Source: Candidatus Eiseniibacteriota bacterium (GTDB lineage Bacteria > Eisenbacteria > RBG-16-71-46). From it: DNA of 20,716 nt. The stretch covers positions 1-20,716 of the forward strand of contig VBPB01000049.1 of assembly GCA_005893365.1 (NCBI GenBank), in the 5' to 3' direction. The translations under genes and the position numbers were made by a program. Positions 7,666 to 15,910 of the stretch are shown piece after piece; the first letter of the stretch is position 1; every line of letters begins with the position of its first letter. Below the pieces are notes generated by a model, which saw only the letters and a list, made by a program, of their open reading frames with translations, did not search any database and was not told where the DNA came from.

Positions 7666-7831
7666 CTAGCTCCCGTCCCAGAAGTACCTTGACCACCAAG
7701 GCTGCCGCTGCGCCCGGCGGGCAAGGCGCGACGACGAAGTCGTATCAGTGAGATACGTCGAGGAGGAGCAACGCAGGCCGCCGGGATGCAGCGGCAGCCG
7801 ACTGGCAAGGTACTTCTGGGACGGGGCACTA
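7666..7831. repeat. MITE/REP-like palindromic element
   Basis: A nested palindrome of about 165 bp. The outer 20-bp arms (7672-7691 and 7806-7825) are perfect inverted copies of CCCGTCCCAGAAGTACCTTG. Inside are GCTGCCGCTGC (7701-7711) with GCAGCGGCAGC (7788-7798), then CCCGGCGG (7713-7720) with CCGCCGGG (7778-7785). The tip is CGTATC/GATACG (7741-7746 and 7752-7757) around AGTGA. With a gap, the outer ends extend to TAG and CTA. It has no coding potential. It lies between convergent genes, and its right end supplies the stop codon of the VTT gene. Such shape is typical of non-autonomous mobile elements or REP/BIME sequences. It could also stop transcription from both sides. Confidence 0.8.
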
Positions 7832-8305
7832 AAACATGCCCTTGAGCACGCGCGGAGCGTAGAAAGCGATCGCGAATCGCAGCAGGCGCCCCGGGGTCGC
7901 GACCAGCAGGAAGCGCACGATCGGCAACTGCATCACGCCGGCCATCATGCTCACCCCGTAGAAGGGCGGGAACCCGGTCACCGCGCTCAGGAACACCACC
8001 GCGTCCGTGCCGGCGGGATGATGGCGCAGCGCGTCCTCGGCCTTGTCGAGCTGGCGCTGGAAGCGCTTGGCGTGGGGCCGCACGCCGTGACGCCCGGTCA
8101 GGTACAGGATGACCTTGGCCACGAACTGTCCACAGGTCGCGATCAGGATGATCGGCCACGCCTGGCTGGGCGTCAGCGTCGCCACCGCGACGAGGTAGGC
8201 CTCCTCGTTGAGGATCGGGAAGAGCCCGGAGAGGATCGAGTAGCCGAGCGTGGTGAGCCAGGTGCCTTGGGGGCTCGCGAACGGGTTGACGGTGGCGGCG
8301 ATCAT
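7829..8305 (-). CDS. Small VTT/DedA-like membrane protein, last gene of the exosortase operon
   Basis: 158 aa from ATG 8305, overlapping the upstream stop by ATGA. Hydrophobic segments fall at about 18-45, 48-70, 103-125 and 128-150. The C-terminal half ([19 protein letters not shown].....PGRLLRF) has the Gly/Pro pattern and closing GR..R of VTT (SNARE-associated, DedA/TVP38) domains. Some members of that superfamily translocate phospholipids or polyprenyl carriers; whether this one does is inference. It is shorter than typical DedA proteins (about 200 aa). The open frame continues upstream to 8818, but that stretch is Arg/Gly-rich and overlaps the preceding gene out of frame, so the ATG at 8305 is preferred. 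The TAG stop lies inside the end of the palindromic element, so the native C-terminus may have been altered by insertion. Confidence 0.7.
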
Positions 8306-8823
8306 CGATCCGCCGCGCGCGGGCGGTGGGCTTCCGCGCGCGGCGGCCCGCCCCCGGGGTGCGCGCCCGCGCCGCGGCGCTTCCGCTGGGTCGGGAGCTC
8401 GGCGTCGCCGAGCAGGGCGAGCCACAGTACGGGCGCGCCGATCCAGGCGGGCAGCGCCGTGACGTTGTCGGTCAGCCGCTCCAGGAAGCTCGGGCCCGCC
8501 GGACCCTGCACGTCGTGCATCGCCCAGGCCACCGCCACCACCCCGGTGGCCCATTCGATCAGCACCAGGCCGGCCACGCCGAGGAGCGCCGCCGACACGC
8601 GCCGCGGCCAGGACGCGCGGGCACTCGCCAGGCACATGGCGGCGAAGACGCCCAGCACATGCGAGGCGGGGATGTCGGGTGGGGGGATCGCGGTCGCGGG
8701 CGCCGGGATGCGGAGCGCGGCCAGCGTCGCCGCGGCGAGCGCGTGGTGATACGCGTCGGCCAGGAGCCAGCAGGGCGCCGCGAGCACCGTCGCCCACAGG
8801 AAGAACCGCAGGAGCCACTTCAT
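8302..8823 (-). CDS. Exosortase-associated small membrane protein (putative)
   Basis: 173 aa from ATG 8823, overlapping the exosortase stop by ATGA and the next gene's start by ATGA. There are about four hydrophobic segments: 4-22, 52-68, 76-98 and 118-136. An outer loop of about 30 residues follows the first segment ([21 protein letters not shown]). The C-terminal tail of about 35 residues is basic, Pro/Gly-rich and probably cytoplasmic. Position and topology resemble the small membrane proteins encoded directly after exosortase H-type genes in other bacteria, but I recognise no catalytic motif. The role is unknown; a scaffold or partner of the exosortase is the simplest reading. Confidence 0.7.
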
Positions 8824-9389
8824 GATGTGGCGCGCCCCCGCCGGTCGAGCAGCCCGAGCCAGAGCATGAACAGCGCGCAGATGACGAGCAGCGTCACGGT
8901 CTGCCAGAGGTAGACGTGGATGAACTTGAAGGAGCGCGGCCACCACACCAGCGTCGCCATCAGCGCCAGCATGCGGACGACATTGTAGGCCCAGAGCGCC
9001 AGGGCGCCGGCGGCGACCCCCGCCAGCTTCCAAGCCGGCGGCGCAGGGTAGCTCGCCATGGCGATGGCGAGCAGCAGGATCGGCATGAGCGGCGTGCACT
9101 CGGGGATGATGCGCAGGGCGCCCCCGGCGAGCAGGATGGTGGAGCCGTCGACGGTCGGCGCGAACGACATCACGCGGAGCGTCGTGGCCACGCTGGCGAC
9201 GGTGGAGGCGACCGCCCAGCGGTCGATGCCGGGGAAGAGGCTCAGCACCCCGGTCGCCAGGGCCCAGCCGACCAGGATGCGCAGCAGGAGCTTAAGCGCC
9301 GCGCGCCGGTCGCCCGCGAGCGCGGGCCGCGCCGGACCGGCCGCACGGGCCGCGCCCTTGGCCGGGTGACGCCCCGCGGGTGCGGTCAC
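8820..9389 (-). CDS. Exosortase/archaeosortase-family transpeptidase-like membrane protein
   Basis: 189 aa from GTG 9389, which overlaps the kinase gene's stop as GTGA. After a basic 30-residue N-terminus come about five or six hydrophobic segments. The family's three marker residues appear in order: C98 in [11 protein letters not shown]139 in YNVVRML and H158 in FIHVYLWQ. Exosortases use the Cys and Arg to cut a C-terminal sorting tail and are thought to pass the protein to an acceptor at the outer face of the inner membrane. The ending HVYLWQT...[13 protein letters not shown] resembles exosortase H-type proteins. The Cys context ECTP differs from the usual C-N-G form. The small secreted protein at 13261-13806 is the obvious candidate substrate. 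The family call is good; the subtype is uncertain. Confidence 0.78.
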
Positions 9390-12300
9390 CGCAGCCGCTC
9401 CAGCGCCGCCTCGAGGGCTCCGATCGCCGGCGCGTCCTTCACCGCCCGCGCCCGCTCGAGCCAGCCCGCGAGCCGGGCACCCACCCCGCCCCGCTCGAGG
9501 TAGGCGGCGCGCTCGTCGGGAGCGAAGGCCTCGAGGTAGCGCTCGAGGCTCGCCACGGCGTCGCACCAGAGCCGGGGAGCCTGGTCGCCGCAGGGCGCCG
9601 CGCAGGTCCGACTCCGCGGCCAGCGCCAGGGCCGCCCGGGCCTCGGCGAGACCCTCGTCGCGCCGCCCCAGCGCGAGCGCCGCACGTGCCAGGCACCAGC
9701 GCGCCCAGGCCTCCTCGTAGAGCATGTGATGCGCCGACGCGAGCTCGACCTGCTCGCGGCCCAGGGACTCGAGCGCAGCCCAGTCGGCGAGGTCGGCCAG
9801 CAGCTCGCCGGCGGGCAACGCCCGGATCGCCTCCAGCTCGGCGTCCCCGCGGTCGCCGGCCAGGCGCGCCGCCGCGCGCAGGCCCAGGGCGGCCTCGCGC
9901 TTCGCCGCCTCGCCCTCGATGCCGCCGCACAGGGCCAGCAGCCCGCGCGCGACCGCGATGGTCTCCGCCCCCTCGGGCGAGGCGGCCAGCGCCGCGCGGG
10001 CATGGTCCGCGGCCCGCGCGCGGTCGCCGAGCGAGCGCTCGACCAGCGCCAGTGACAGCAGGCTGTCCACCAGGCCCGGCTGGTCGCCCAGCTCCCGGCG
10101 CAGCCGCACGGAGTCGCCGAGCAGCCGGCGCGCCTCGGGCGAGCGGCCGCGGCGATGCTGCAGCACGCCGAGATTGTCGAGGATGCCGGCCACCGCCCAC
10201 TGGTCGCCCAGCTCGCGCCGCAGGGACAGGCACTCGGCGGCGACCCGCGAGGCCGCCTCGTAGTCGCCGCCGGCGGAGAGCGCGACGGTCATGTTGTTGA
10301 GCACCGTGGCCTCGTACTCGCGCGCGCCGAGCGCGCGGAACGAGCGCAGCGCGGGCTCGAAGCAGCGCCGCGCCTCGGCCCACTCGCCGCGATTCAGGTG
10401 GACGTTGCCCTGGTTGGCGAGCACGCGAGCCGCCCCCCGCACGTCGCCCATGCGCCGGCAGATGAGCCCGCTGCGCTCCAGGTAGCCGAGCGCCGCCGGG
10501 AAGTCGCCGAGCTCCCGGGCCACGGTGGCGAGCGAGGCCAGCGCCCGCGCCTGCGCGCCCAGATCGGCGCTGGATTCGGCCCGCGCGAGCGCCGTCTCCA
10601 GACGACGGCGGGCGTCGTCGAACGCGCCGCGCCGCAGGCACACGTCCGCCGACTCCATGACCGCCATGACCCGCGCGCGCTCGTCGCCCAGGTCCCGCGT
10701 CAGCGCCTCGGCTCGGGCGCAGGCCTCGATCGCCTGATCGAACTCCCCGCGCCGCGTGAGCAGGCGGGCCGTCATGACCTCGATGCGCGCCAGGAACCTG
10801 GCCCCGTCGGCCGCCGCGGCGGCGCGGCGCGCCTCGTCGAGCTTGGCGCTCGCCCCGTCGTAGCGCGCGAGCGCGAACTCGCACTCGCCCTCGCCCAGCA
10901 GGGCGCGGACCGTGAACGGCTCGGCGCCGGCGACGGTCGGGGCGGTGGCGACCTGCCGGAACAGGGCGGCGGCCGTCGGGTAGCTACCGGTCAGCAGGTG
11001 GATCTCGGCCATGTCGAGACGGATCTCCGCGCCCTGGCGCGCCGCGTCCGGCATGGATGGGTGCGCCTCCAGCGCCGCCAGCGCCAGTCCCAGGTGGTGG
11101 AGCGCCTCCTCGTTGGCGAAGACGGCGCGCGCCGCCGCCGCCGCCTCGCGCCGATGCGGCAACGCCGCGCGCACGTCGCCCGCCTCGGTCAGGTGGTGCG
11201 CGAGGATGGCGCTCGAGACCTGGGCCGGCTCCTCCAGCAGGCAGGCGGCCACGGCCACGTGGTACTCGCGGCGCAGTGAGGGGGCGATGCGCGACAGGAT
11301 GACCTCGCGGATCTTGCCGTGGTCGAAGCGGAAGCGGTGCTCGGCCGGCCGCACGATGCGATGACGTCGCTCGAGCCCCTGTAGCAGCTTGAGCGCGCGC
11401 AGCCGCGTCAGCTCGAGCACCGAGGCGATGGGCCCGACGTGGAAGTACTCGCCCTCGACCGCCGCCACCTCGAGCCCGTCCCGCTCGGGCGGGCTCAGCC
11501 GGTCGAGCCGGTGCTCGACCACGTCCACCACGCGGGCGGGGATGGTCAGGTCCTCGAGCCTGCCCCCGGTGGACGAGACCAGCTTCGCCACCTCGACGAT
11601 GAAGAGCGGATTGCCTTCGGTCTCGCTGAAGATGCGCGCCTCGAGAGCCGGGCTCGCGATACCCTCTTCGAGCAGCTCGTCGACCATCGAGGCGGTGGAC
11701 GCCTGGTCCAGCCGCGCCAAGTGCATGGTCTCGACCCCCTCCTCGCGCCCCATCAGCCGCGACACTTCCGCGACGCCGGTGCCGGCCGTCTCACCCTCCG
11801 CCTCTTCCGCGCGATAGGCGCCGATGAGCAGCCACTTCTGTCCCTGTGCCTGGGCCGCGGCAAAGTGGAAGAGCTGGAGCGAGTCCCGGTCCGCCCAGTG
11901 GAGATCGTCCAGCACCACCAGCAACGGCCGGCGGCTCGCCAGGGTCTGGAGCGCCGCCACCGCCGCCTCCCAGAGCTGGTCGGGACCGCTCAGGTCGGGA
12001 GCCTCCCCGGCCTCCAGATGGAGCAGGCGCCGCAGGCTCGCCGCGCGCGGGCCAGCGAACTCGGGGTGCTCGGCGACGAAGCCCTCGAACCCGACCGCCA
12101 CGCCCTGCGGCGAACCGTCGAGCGCCTGGGTCAGGACCTGGTGCCAGGAGTGATAGGCGGGGCCGCCCTCGACCTCGGCGGCGCGCGACAGCTCGGCGAG
12201 CAGCCGCGTCTTGCCGATCCCGGCTTCGCCTGCAAGCAGCAGGGCGCCTCCATCGCCGGCGCGCGCGCGCTCGAGGCGCGCGCACAGGCGACGGAACTCG

Positions 12301-13184
12301 TCCTCGCGGCCCACCAGCCGGGATTCGAAGCCGAGCCGCCTGGCGTGTGGCTCGGCCGCCACGGCCGCGGGCCCGCCCGCCGGATCGAGCAGGGACATGA
12401 GTTCCTCCGCGAACGCCAGCGCGTCGGGAGGGCGCTCCGAGGGTTCCTTGCTCAGCGCACGACGGAAGAAGTCCTGGGTACGCGGGTCGAGGTCCGGCCC
12501 CGCAGGGCCGGGAGGCTTCGGCGGTTCATGAAGGATGGAGTAGAGGGTCGCCTCCTCCCCGGCGCACAGGAAGGGATGGACGCCGGTGAGCGCTTCGTAG
12601 AGGACGACCGCCAGCGAGAAGAGATCGGTGCGTGCGTCGACGGTCTCGCCCATCGCCTGCTGCGGCGACATGTACATGATGGTGCCGACCATGGTCCCGG
12701 ACTCGGCGACGGCGTCGTCGTCGGGCGAACGCGCCATCCCGAAGTCGGCGAGCTTGGGCTCCCCTTGCGGGGTCAGCAGGATGTTCGCGGGCTTGACGTC
12801 GCGGTGGATCACGCCGTGCGCGTGGGCGACGGTGAGCGCTCCGCACAGCGTTCCGCCCAGGCGGGCCACTTCGGCGAGGGAGAGCGGGCCGCGCTCCAGC
12901 CGGTGCCGCAGCGTCTCGCCGGGCACGAACTCCATCACCACCCAGACGTTGTCGTCCGCGGCACCGACGTCGTAGACCGTCACCAGGCCCGGATGCTGGA
13001 CGGCCGCCACGGTCCGCGCCTCGCGGAGGAGCAGGTCGAGCGAATCCGGACCGATGTGCTCGCTGCTCACGACCTTGACGGCTACATCGCGAGCCAGATC
13101 CGGGTCGCGGGCGAGAAACACCTCCCCGAACGAGCCCATGCCGAGCCGGCGGATGACCGCATAGCGACCGAAGTGCGTGCGCAT
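9386..13184 (-). CDS. Ser/Thr protein kinase - AAA ATPase - TPR regulator, apparent frameshift near the C-terminus
   Basis: A protein of about 1265 aa if the frame is restored. Residues 7-266 are a PknB-type kinase: LGMGSFGEV loop, K37, HRDVKPAN (127-134), DFG (147-149). All catalytic residues are present, although the APE motif reads SPQ. Residues 290-540 are an AAA/STAND-type ATPase with Walker A GEAGIGKT (319-326) and Walker B LLVVLDD (421-427). Residues 700-1240 are tandem TPR-like helices. This order is known from regulators that couple ligand or protein sensing to phosphorylation. Near 9575-9600 the frame moves by one base. The new frame keeps a sensible helical C-terminus (WCDAVASLERYLEAF...LERLR) and stops at 9386, forming a GTGA overlap with the exosortase. 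Read uncorrected, the protein becomes Arg/Gly-rich and fuses to the exosortase. About a dozen residues seem missing after the Walker A region (EVEGGPAYHSW). No ribosome binding site is evident before ATG 13184. Confidence 0.8.
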
Positions 13185-13206
13185 GGCGAGCGGGCATCAT
13201 ACGCAA

Positions 13207-13238
13207 CCGAGGCCGGCCCCGGGAGGGGCCGGCCTCGG
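13207..13238 (-). terminator. Strong hairpin between the sorted-protein gene and the kinase operon
   Basis: CCGAGGCCGGCCCC (13207-13220) pairs perfectly with GGGGCCGGCCTCGG (13225-13238) over a 4-nt loop, a 14-bp all-matched stem. It starts 23 nt after the stop of the secreted protein gene (13261) and ends 23 nt before the kinase ATG (13184). The U-tract is poor (TTGCGT), so it may be a partial terminator or an RNA-stabilising stem. Either would allow the substrate to be made in excess of the operon proteins. Confidence 0.6.
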
Positions 13239-13260
13239 AGGACGGTCGAGCGATGTGCGA

Positions 13261-13806
13261 CTAGGCCCGGGCGACCTTCCGGCGTCGCCTCCAGAAGGCC
13301 AGCGCCGGCAGCGCCCCGACCAGGAATCCGAGACCCGCCGGCGAGAGCGCCGGCGCGTCCAGCACGGTGCGGGCGGAAGGAGCGAACGTGACGCCGGGGG
13401 CGGTGTTGGCGTCGGAGACGATGTTGTAGGAGCCCGTCTGCTTCACCATCTTGGGCCGGCTGAAGTCCGCGATCCCGTTGGGGGTGCTCGGCACCGCCGA
13501 ATAGCCTAGCCCGGGCAGCGTCGGGTGGGTGTTGACCGCATTGATGAAGTTGGTGCCGATGGTCGTCGGCGACTGACCGTTCGACACCGGAAACGAGACG
13601 GTGATGTCCTGGACCTGGAGCGCGGGCCCGCCAGGTCCGCCGCCCGGCACATCCTGGATCGTGCGGGACACGGTACCGGCACCCGAGGCCGTGCCGCTGT
13701 ACTTGGTCAGGTCGGTCTTCTGCGCCAGCGCCGCGCCACTGGCGAGCGCCAGCGCCGATAGGGCGGCGACGCACGCACCGAGCTTGAAGAGATGTTTCTT
13801 CTCCAT
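13261..13806 (-). CDS. Small secreted protein with exosortase-type C-terminal sorting tail (PALSPAG variant)
   Basis: 181 aa. Residues 1-29 are a Sec signal peptide (KKHLFKLGACVAALSALALASG, cleavage after ALA/Q). The mature region of about 120 aa is Gly/Thr/Pro/Asn-rich, with predicted strands and no recognised domain. The C-terminus is tripartite: PALSPAG (152-158), a hydrophobic helix (159-172) and RRRRK (173-177). That is the layout of PEP-CTERM-like tails and is closest to the IPTLxxWG type linked to exosortase H, with PALSPAG replacing IPTLSEWG. It lies just upstream of, and on the same strand as, the kinase-exosortase operon, so it is probably the dedicated substrate. AGGAGG lies 22 nt and GGGGGA about 12 nt upstream of the ATG. 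Expression could be separate from the operon because of the hairpin that follows. Confidence 0.75.
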   Translation of the reverse strand: MEKKHLFKLGACVAALSALALASGAALAQKTDLTKYSGTASGAGTVSRTIQDVPGGGPGGPALQVQDITVSFPVSNGQSPTTIGTNFINAVNTHPTLPGLGYSAVPSTPNGIADFSRPKMVKQTGSYNIVSDANTAPGVTFAPSARTVLDAPALSPAGLGFLVGALPALAFWRRRRKVARA

Positions 13807-14138
13807 GTGATGCTTCCCCCTTTGCCTCCTGGACTCGTAGTGTTCGGTCCGGGTGAAGCAGCGACCTCACATCCCGGGCAGTGGGCCTGCGGCGAGCGAC
13901 CGTTCAGCCCAACATGGGGGTTCCCGAGAAACGCCGTACCCAACTGCCATAAGACTAGGCACGGCCGGGGGGCCTGTCCATCCTCGTTTTGCGGTTCCCG
14001 GACAATTCCGGGGTCCCTCCCAGGGCGTCGCCCCTCGGGGCGATCCCGGTCACATCGTGGGGCCGCAGGGAGTAGTGTCCGGCGACCACCGGCCGCCACC
14101 CAACACGATCGAACCGGACCCCGCGGAGGAGCTGACGC
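13807..14138. promoter_or_regulatory. Divergent intergenic region with two hairpins
   Basis: This 332-bp stretch separates the sorted-protein gene (minus) from msrA (plus) and holds no convincing gene. Two compact inverted repeats are visible: CCCGGA-CAAT-TCCGGG (13997-14012) and TCGCCC-CTCG-GGGCGA (14028-14043). They could be operators for divergent promoters or RNA stems in the sorted-protein leader. I found no convincing sigma-70 or sigma-54 promoter on either strand. A stretch on the minus strand near 13940-13970 (CCTAG..ATGGCAG..GGGTACGGC) faintly recalls the 3' half of a c-di-GMP-I riboswitch but lacks the core. Confidence 0.4.
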
Positions 14139-14879
14139 ATGAAGGGCTCGAGCATCGGCGTGCTGTTGGCGGCGTTGCTGGCATCCTCGTTGGCGGCGGG
14201 CTCCACCGCCCGGGCGGGGTCCGACGCGGGAGCGGCCGTCGCGGCCAAGGCCGGAGCCGCACCCAAGGCCGGCGCCAGCCGTGCGACCGCCACGGCCGCC
14301 GCGGTCGCCCCGGCGCGCAGCGCCACCCCGACCAAGGCCCGGGCGGTCTTCGCCGGCGGGTGCTTCTGGTGCATGGAGACCGCGTTCGAGGGCCTGCCCG
14401 GCGTGACGGCGGTGATCTCGGGCTACACCGGCGGCTTCAAGCAGCACCCGGCCTACGAGGAGGTCTCCTCGGGCACCACCGGGCATGCCGAGTCGGTGCA
14501 GGTCCAGTACGACCCGCGGCGGATCAGCTACGCCCAACTGCTCGACATCTTCTGGCACAACATCGACCCGACCCAGGCCAACGGGCAGTTCTGCGACCAC
14601 GGGACCCAGTACCGGTCGGCCATCTTCTACGGGGACACCGCCGAGCAACGGCTGGCCGAGGCGTCGAAGCACGTGCTCGAGACCACGCCGCAGCGCTTCA
14701 AGGGCCCGATCGTCACGCAGATCGTGCCGGCGAGCCAGTTCTGGCCGGCCGAGGCGTACCACCAGGACTTCTACCGCAAGGATCCGGACCAGTATCACAG
14801 CTACCGGCGCGGCTGCGGCCGCGACCAGCGGCTCATCGAGCTCTGGGGTAAGCCCGGCCGCCAGGGCGAGGCGTCGTGA
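14139..14879 (+). CDS. msrA: Exported peptide-methionine (S)-S-oxide reductase MsrA
   Basis: 246 aa with GGAGGAG 9 nt before ATG 14139. Residues 1-26 form a Sec signal peptide, followed by an Ala/Lys/Thr-rich linker of about 40 residues that precedes the enzyme. The MsrA domain starts near residue 68. C75 in GGCFWCME is the catalytic Cys that reduces the S-form of methionine sulfoxide in proteins. GQFCDHGTQYRSAIF and the C-terminal RRGCGRDQRLIELWG complete the family pattern, the latter Cys being a likely recycling residue. With the signal peptide, the enzyme should act in the periplasm or at the outer face of the membrane, repairing oxidised exported proteins. No MsrB domain or electron-donor thioredoxin is encoded nearby. 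It is divergent from the sorted-protein gene and ends 3 bp before the convergent P-loop gene. Confidence 0.93.
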   Translation: MKGSSIGVLLAALLASSLAAGSTARAGSDAGAAVAAKAGAAPKAGASRATATAAAVAPARSATPTKARAVFAGGCFWCMETAFEGLPGVTAVISGYTGGFKQHPAYEEVSSGTTGHAESVQVQYDPRRISYAQLLDIFWHNIDPTQANGQFCDHGTQYRSAIFYGDTAEQRLAEASKHVLETTPQRFKGPIVTQIVPASQFWPAEAYHQDFYRKDPDQYHSYRRGCGRDQRLIELWGKPGRQGEAS

Positions 14880-14882
14880 CGC

Positions 14883-15866
14883 CTACCCGACCCGCGCCGT
14901 CTCCGCCCGCGCCAGCCGCGTGAACGCCTCGCCCAGCCCGGAGTGGAGCGCCGCGACGTCCCCCGGCTTCCACGCCGCGCGGTCGGCGCGCACGAACGTG
15001 GTCTTGTCCACGCGGTTGTCGAAGCGCGCGACCGGGAGGTGATGGATCCCGCCGCGCGTCTCGACCCGCACCGTGTCGGGGCGGCCCGAGTGCTGGATCA
15101 GCCACTCCATGTCGTCGCAGCCGTAGTCGCCGAGCATGACCGCCATCGGCACGCCGTGGTGGAGGATCGAGCCCGGGTCGTTGGGATCGGTGCGCTCGTG
15201 GTTCTTGCGCCGCGACTCCTCGGGCGTCACCCAGACGTAAAGGATGGACGCGCGCGCGAGGATGGCGTCGCTGAACCGCGACAGCGTGTAGGCGTAGCCG
15301 AGCGGCGCGGGCAGGGGCGGCTTGGCGCCGTCCGGGCCGCCGCGCGCGGCCTCGATCACCACCGTCCGGCCGTCGAGACGCTCCGGGATCCCCGCGTTCT
15401 TGTCGCGCAGCAGGTCCGCCGCCTCGCGCTCGAGCGCTCCGAGCAGCGCGCGGCGTGAGGTGGCCGGCAGGGCGCCCAGCGCGGACGGGGCGCCGGCCTT
15501 CTGCCGCGCCCGATCGAACCGGTCCAGCAGCCATTCCGCCGCGGAGGCGGGGGCCGGCCGGTGGCGGCGCTCGAGGTCGTCGAAATCCTCGTTGAGCAGC
15601 TCGACCAGCGTCCCCCAGTCGAGCGGCTCCTTCATCGGCAGCTCGTCCGAGTCGAAGAACACGCCGTCGGCGCCCTGCTTGCGCAGCTCCTGGCTCACGC
15701 GCCGCATCATGTGGACGTAGGGATAGTCGTCGAGCTGGACCGTCGGTCCCAGGTGGAAGTCGCCGCGGCACTGCTCGGGGGAGAGGCTCGCGAGATAGCG
15801 GCGCACCTCGGACTTGCCGGAGGCCGGGAGGGCGAGCAACAGGAGGACGTCGATGATCTCGGACAT
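14883..15866 (-). CDS. Uncharacterised P-loop NTPase/kinase-like protein
   Basis: 327 aa, cytoplasmic, no membrane segments. Residues 12-19 (ALPASGKS) fit a Walker A loop with Ala in place of the first Gly; K18 would bind phosphate. The N-terminal order of beta strand, P-loop, then RRYLASLSPEQ resembles small-molecule kinases of the P-loop superfamily. Later strands (TVVIEAARGG, ILYVWVTPEES) fit the same fold. Conserved-looking acidic stretches (FDSDELPMKEPLDW, LGDYGCDDMEWL) could bind metal or substrate. I do not recognise the substrate or a named family. AAGAGAG lies 8 nt before ATG 15866 and a fair sigma-70 promoter lies at 15911-15939. The gene converges on msrA with only 3 bp between stops. 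Confidence 0.75.
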   Translation of the reverse strand: MSEIIDVLLLLALPASGKSEVRRYLASLSPEQCRGDFHLGPTVQLDDYPYVHMMRRVSQELRKQGADGVFFDSDELPMKEPLDWGTLVELLNEDFDDLERRHRPAPASAAEWLLDRFDRARQKAGAPSALGALPATSRRALLGALEREAADLLRDKNAGIPERLDGRTVVIEAARGGPDGAKPPLPAPLGYAYTLSRFSDAILARASILYVWVTPEESRRKNHERTDPNDPGSILHHGVPMAVMLGDYGCDDMEWLIQHSGRPDTVRVETRGGIHHLPVARFDNRVDKTTFVRADRAAWKPGDVAALHSGLGEAFTRLARAETARVG

Positions 15867-15910
15867 GGCGGTCTCTCTTGAGGGTCGGGAGCGGTGGCGT
15901 CGAGGCGGCG

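Noticed and set aside
13196..13201. TATGAT as -10 box for the kinase gene
   Set aside because: It would give a leader of about 5 nt, and the expected -35 position falls in the hairpin loop with no match.
13945..13965. Sigma-54 promoter before the sorted-protein gene (TGGCAGTTGGGTACGG)
   Set aside because: The GG is followed ten bases later by CG, not GC, so the invariant -12 dinucleotide is missing.
13940..13970. c-di-GMP-I (GEMM) riboswitch in the leader of the sorted-protein gene
   Set aside because: Only a loose match to the 3' part (CCTAG..ATGGCAG..GGGTACGGC) is present. The GACGCAAAGCC core and the P2 and P3 stems are absent.
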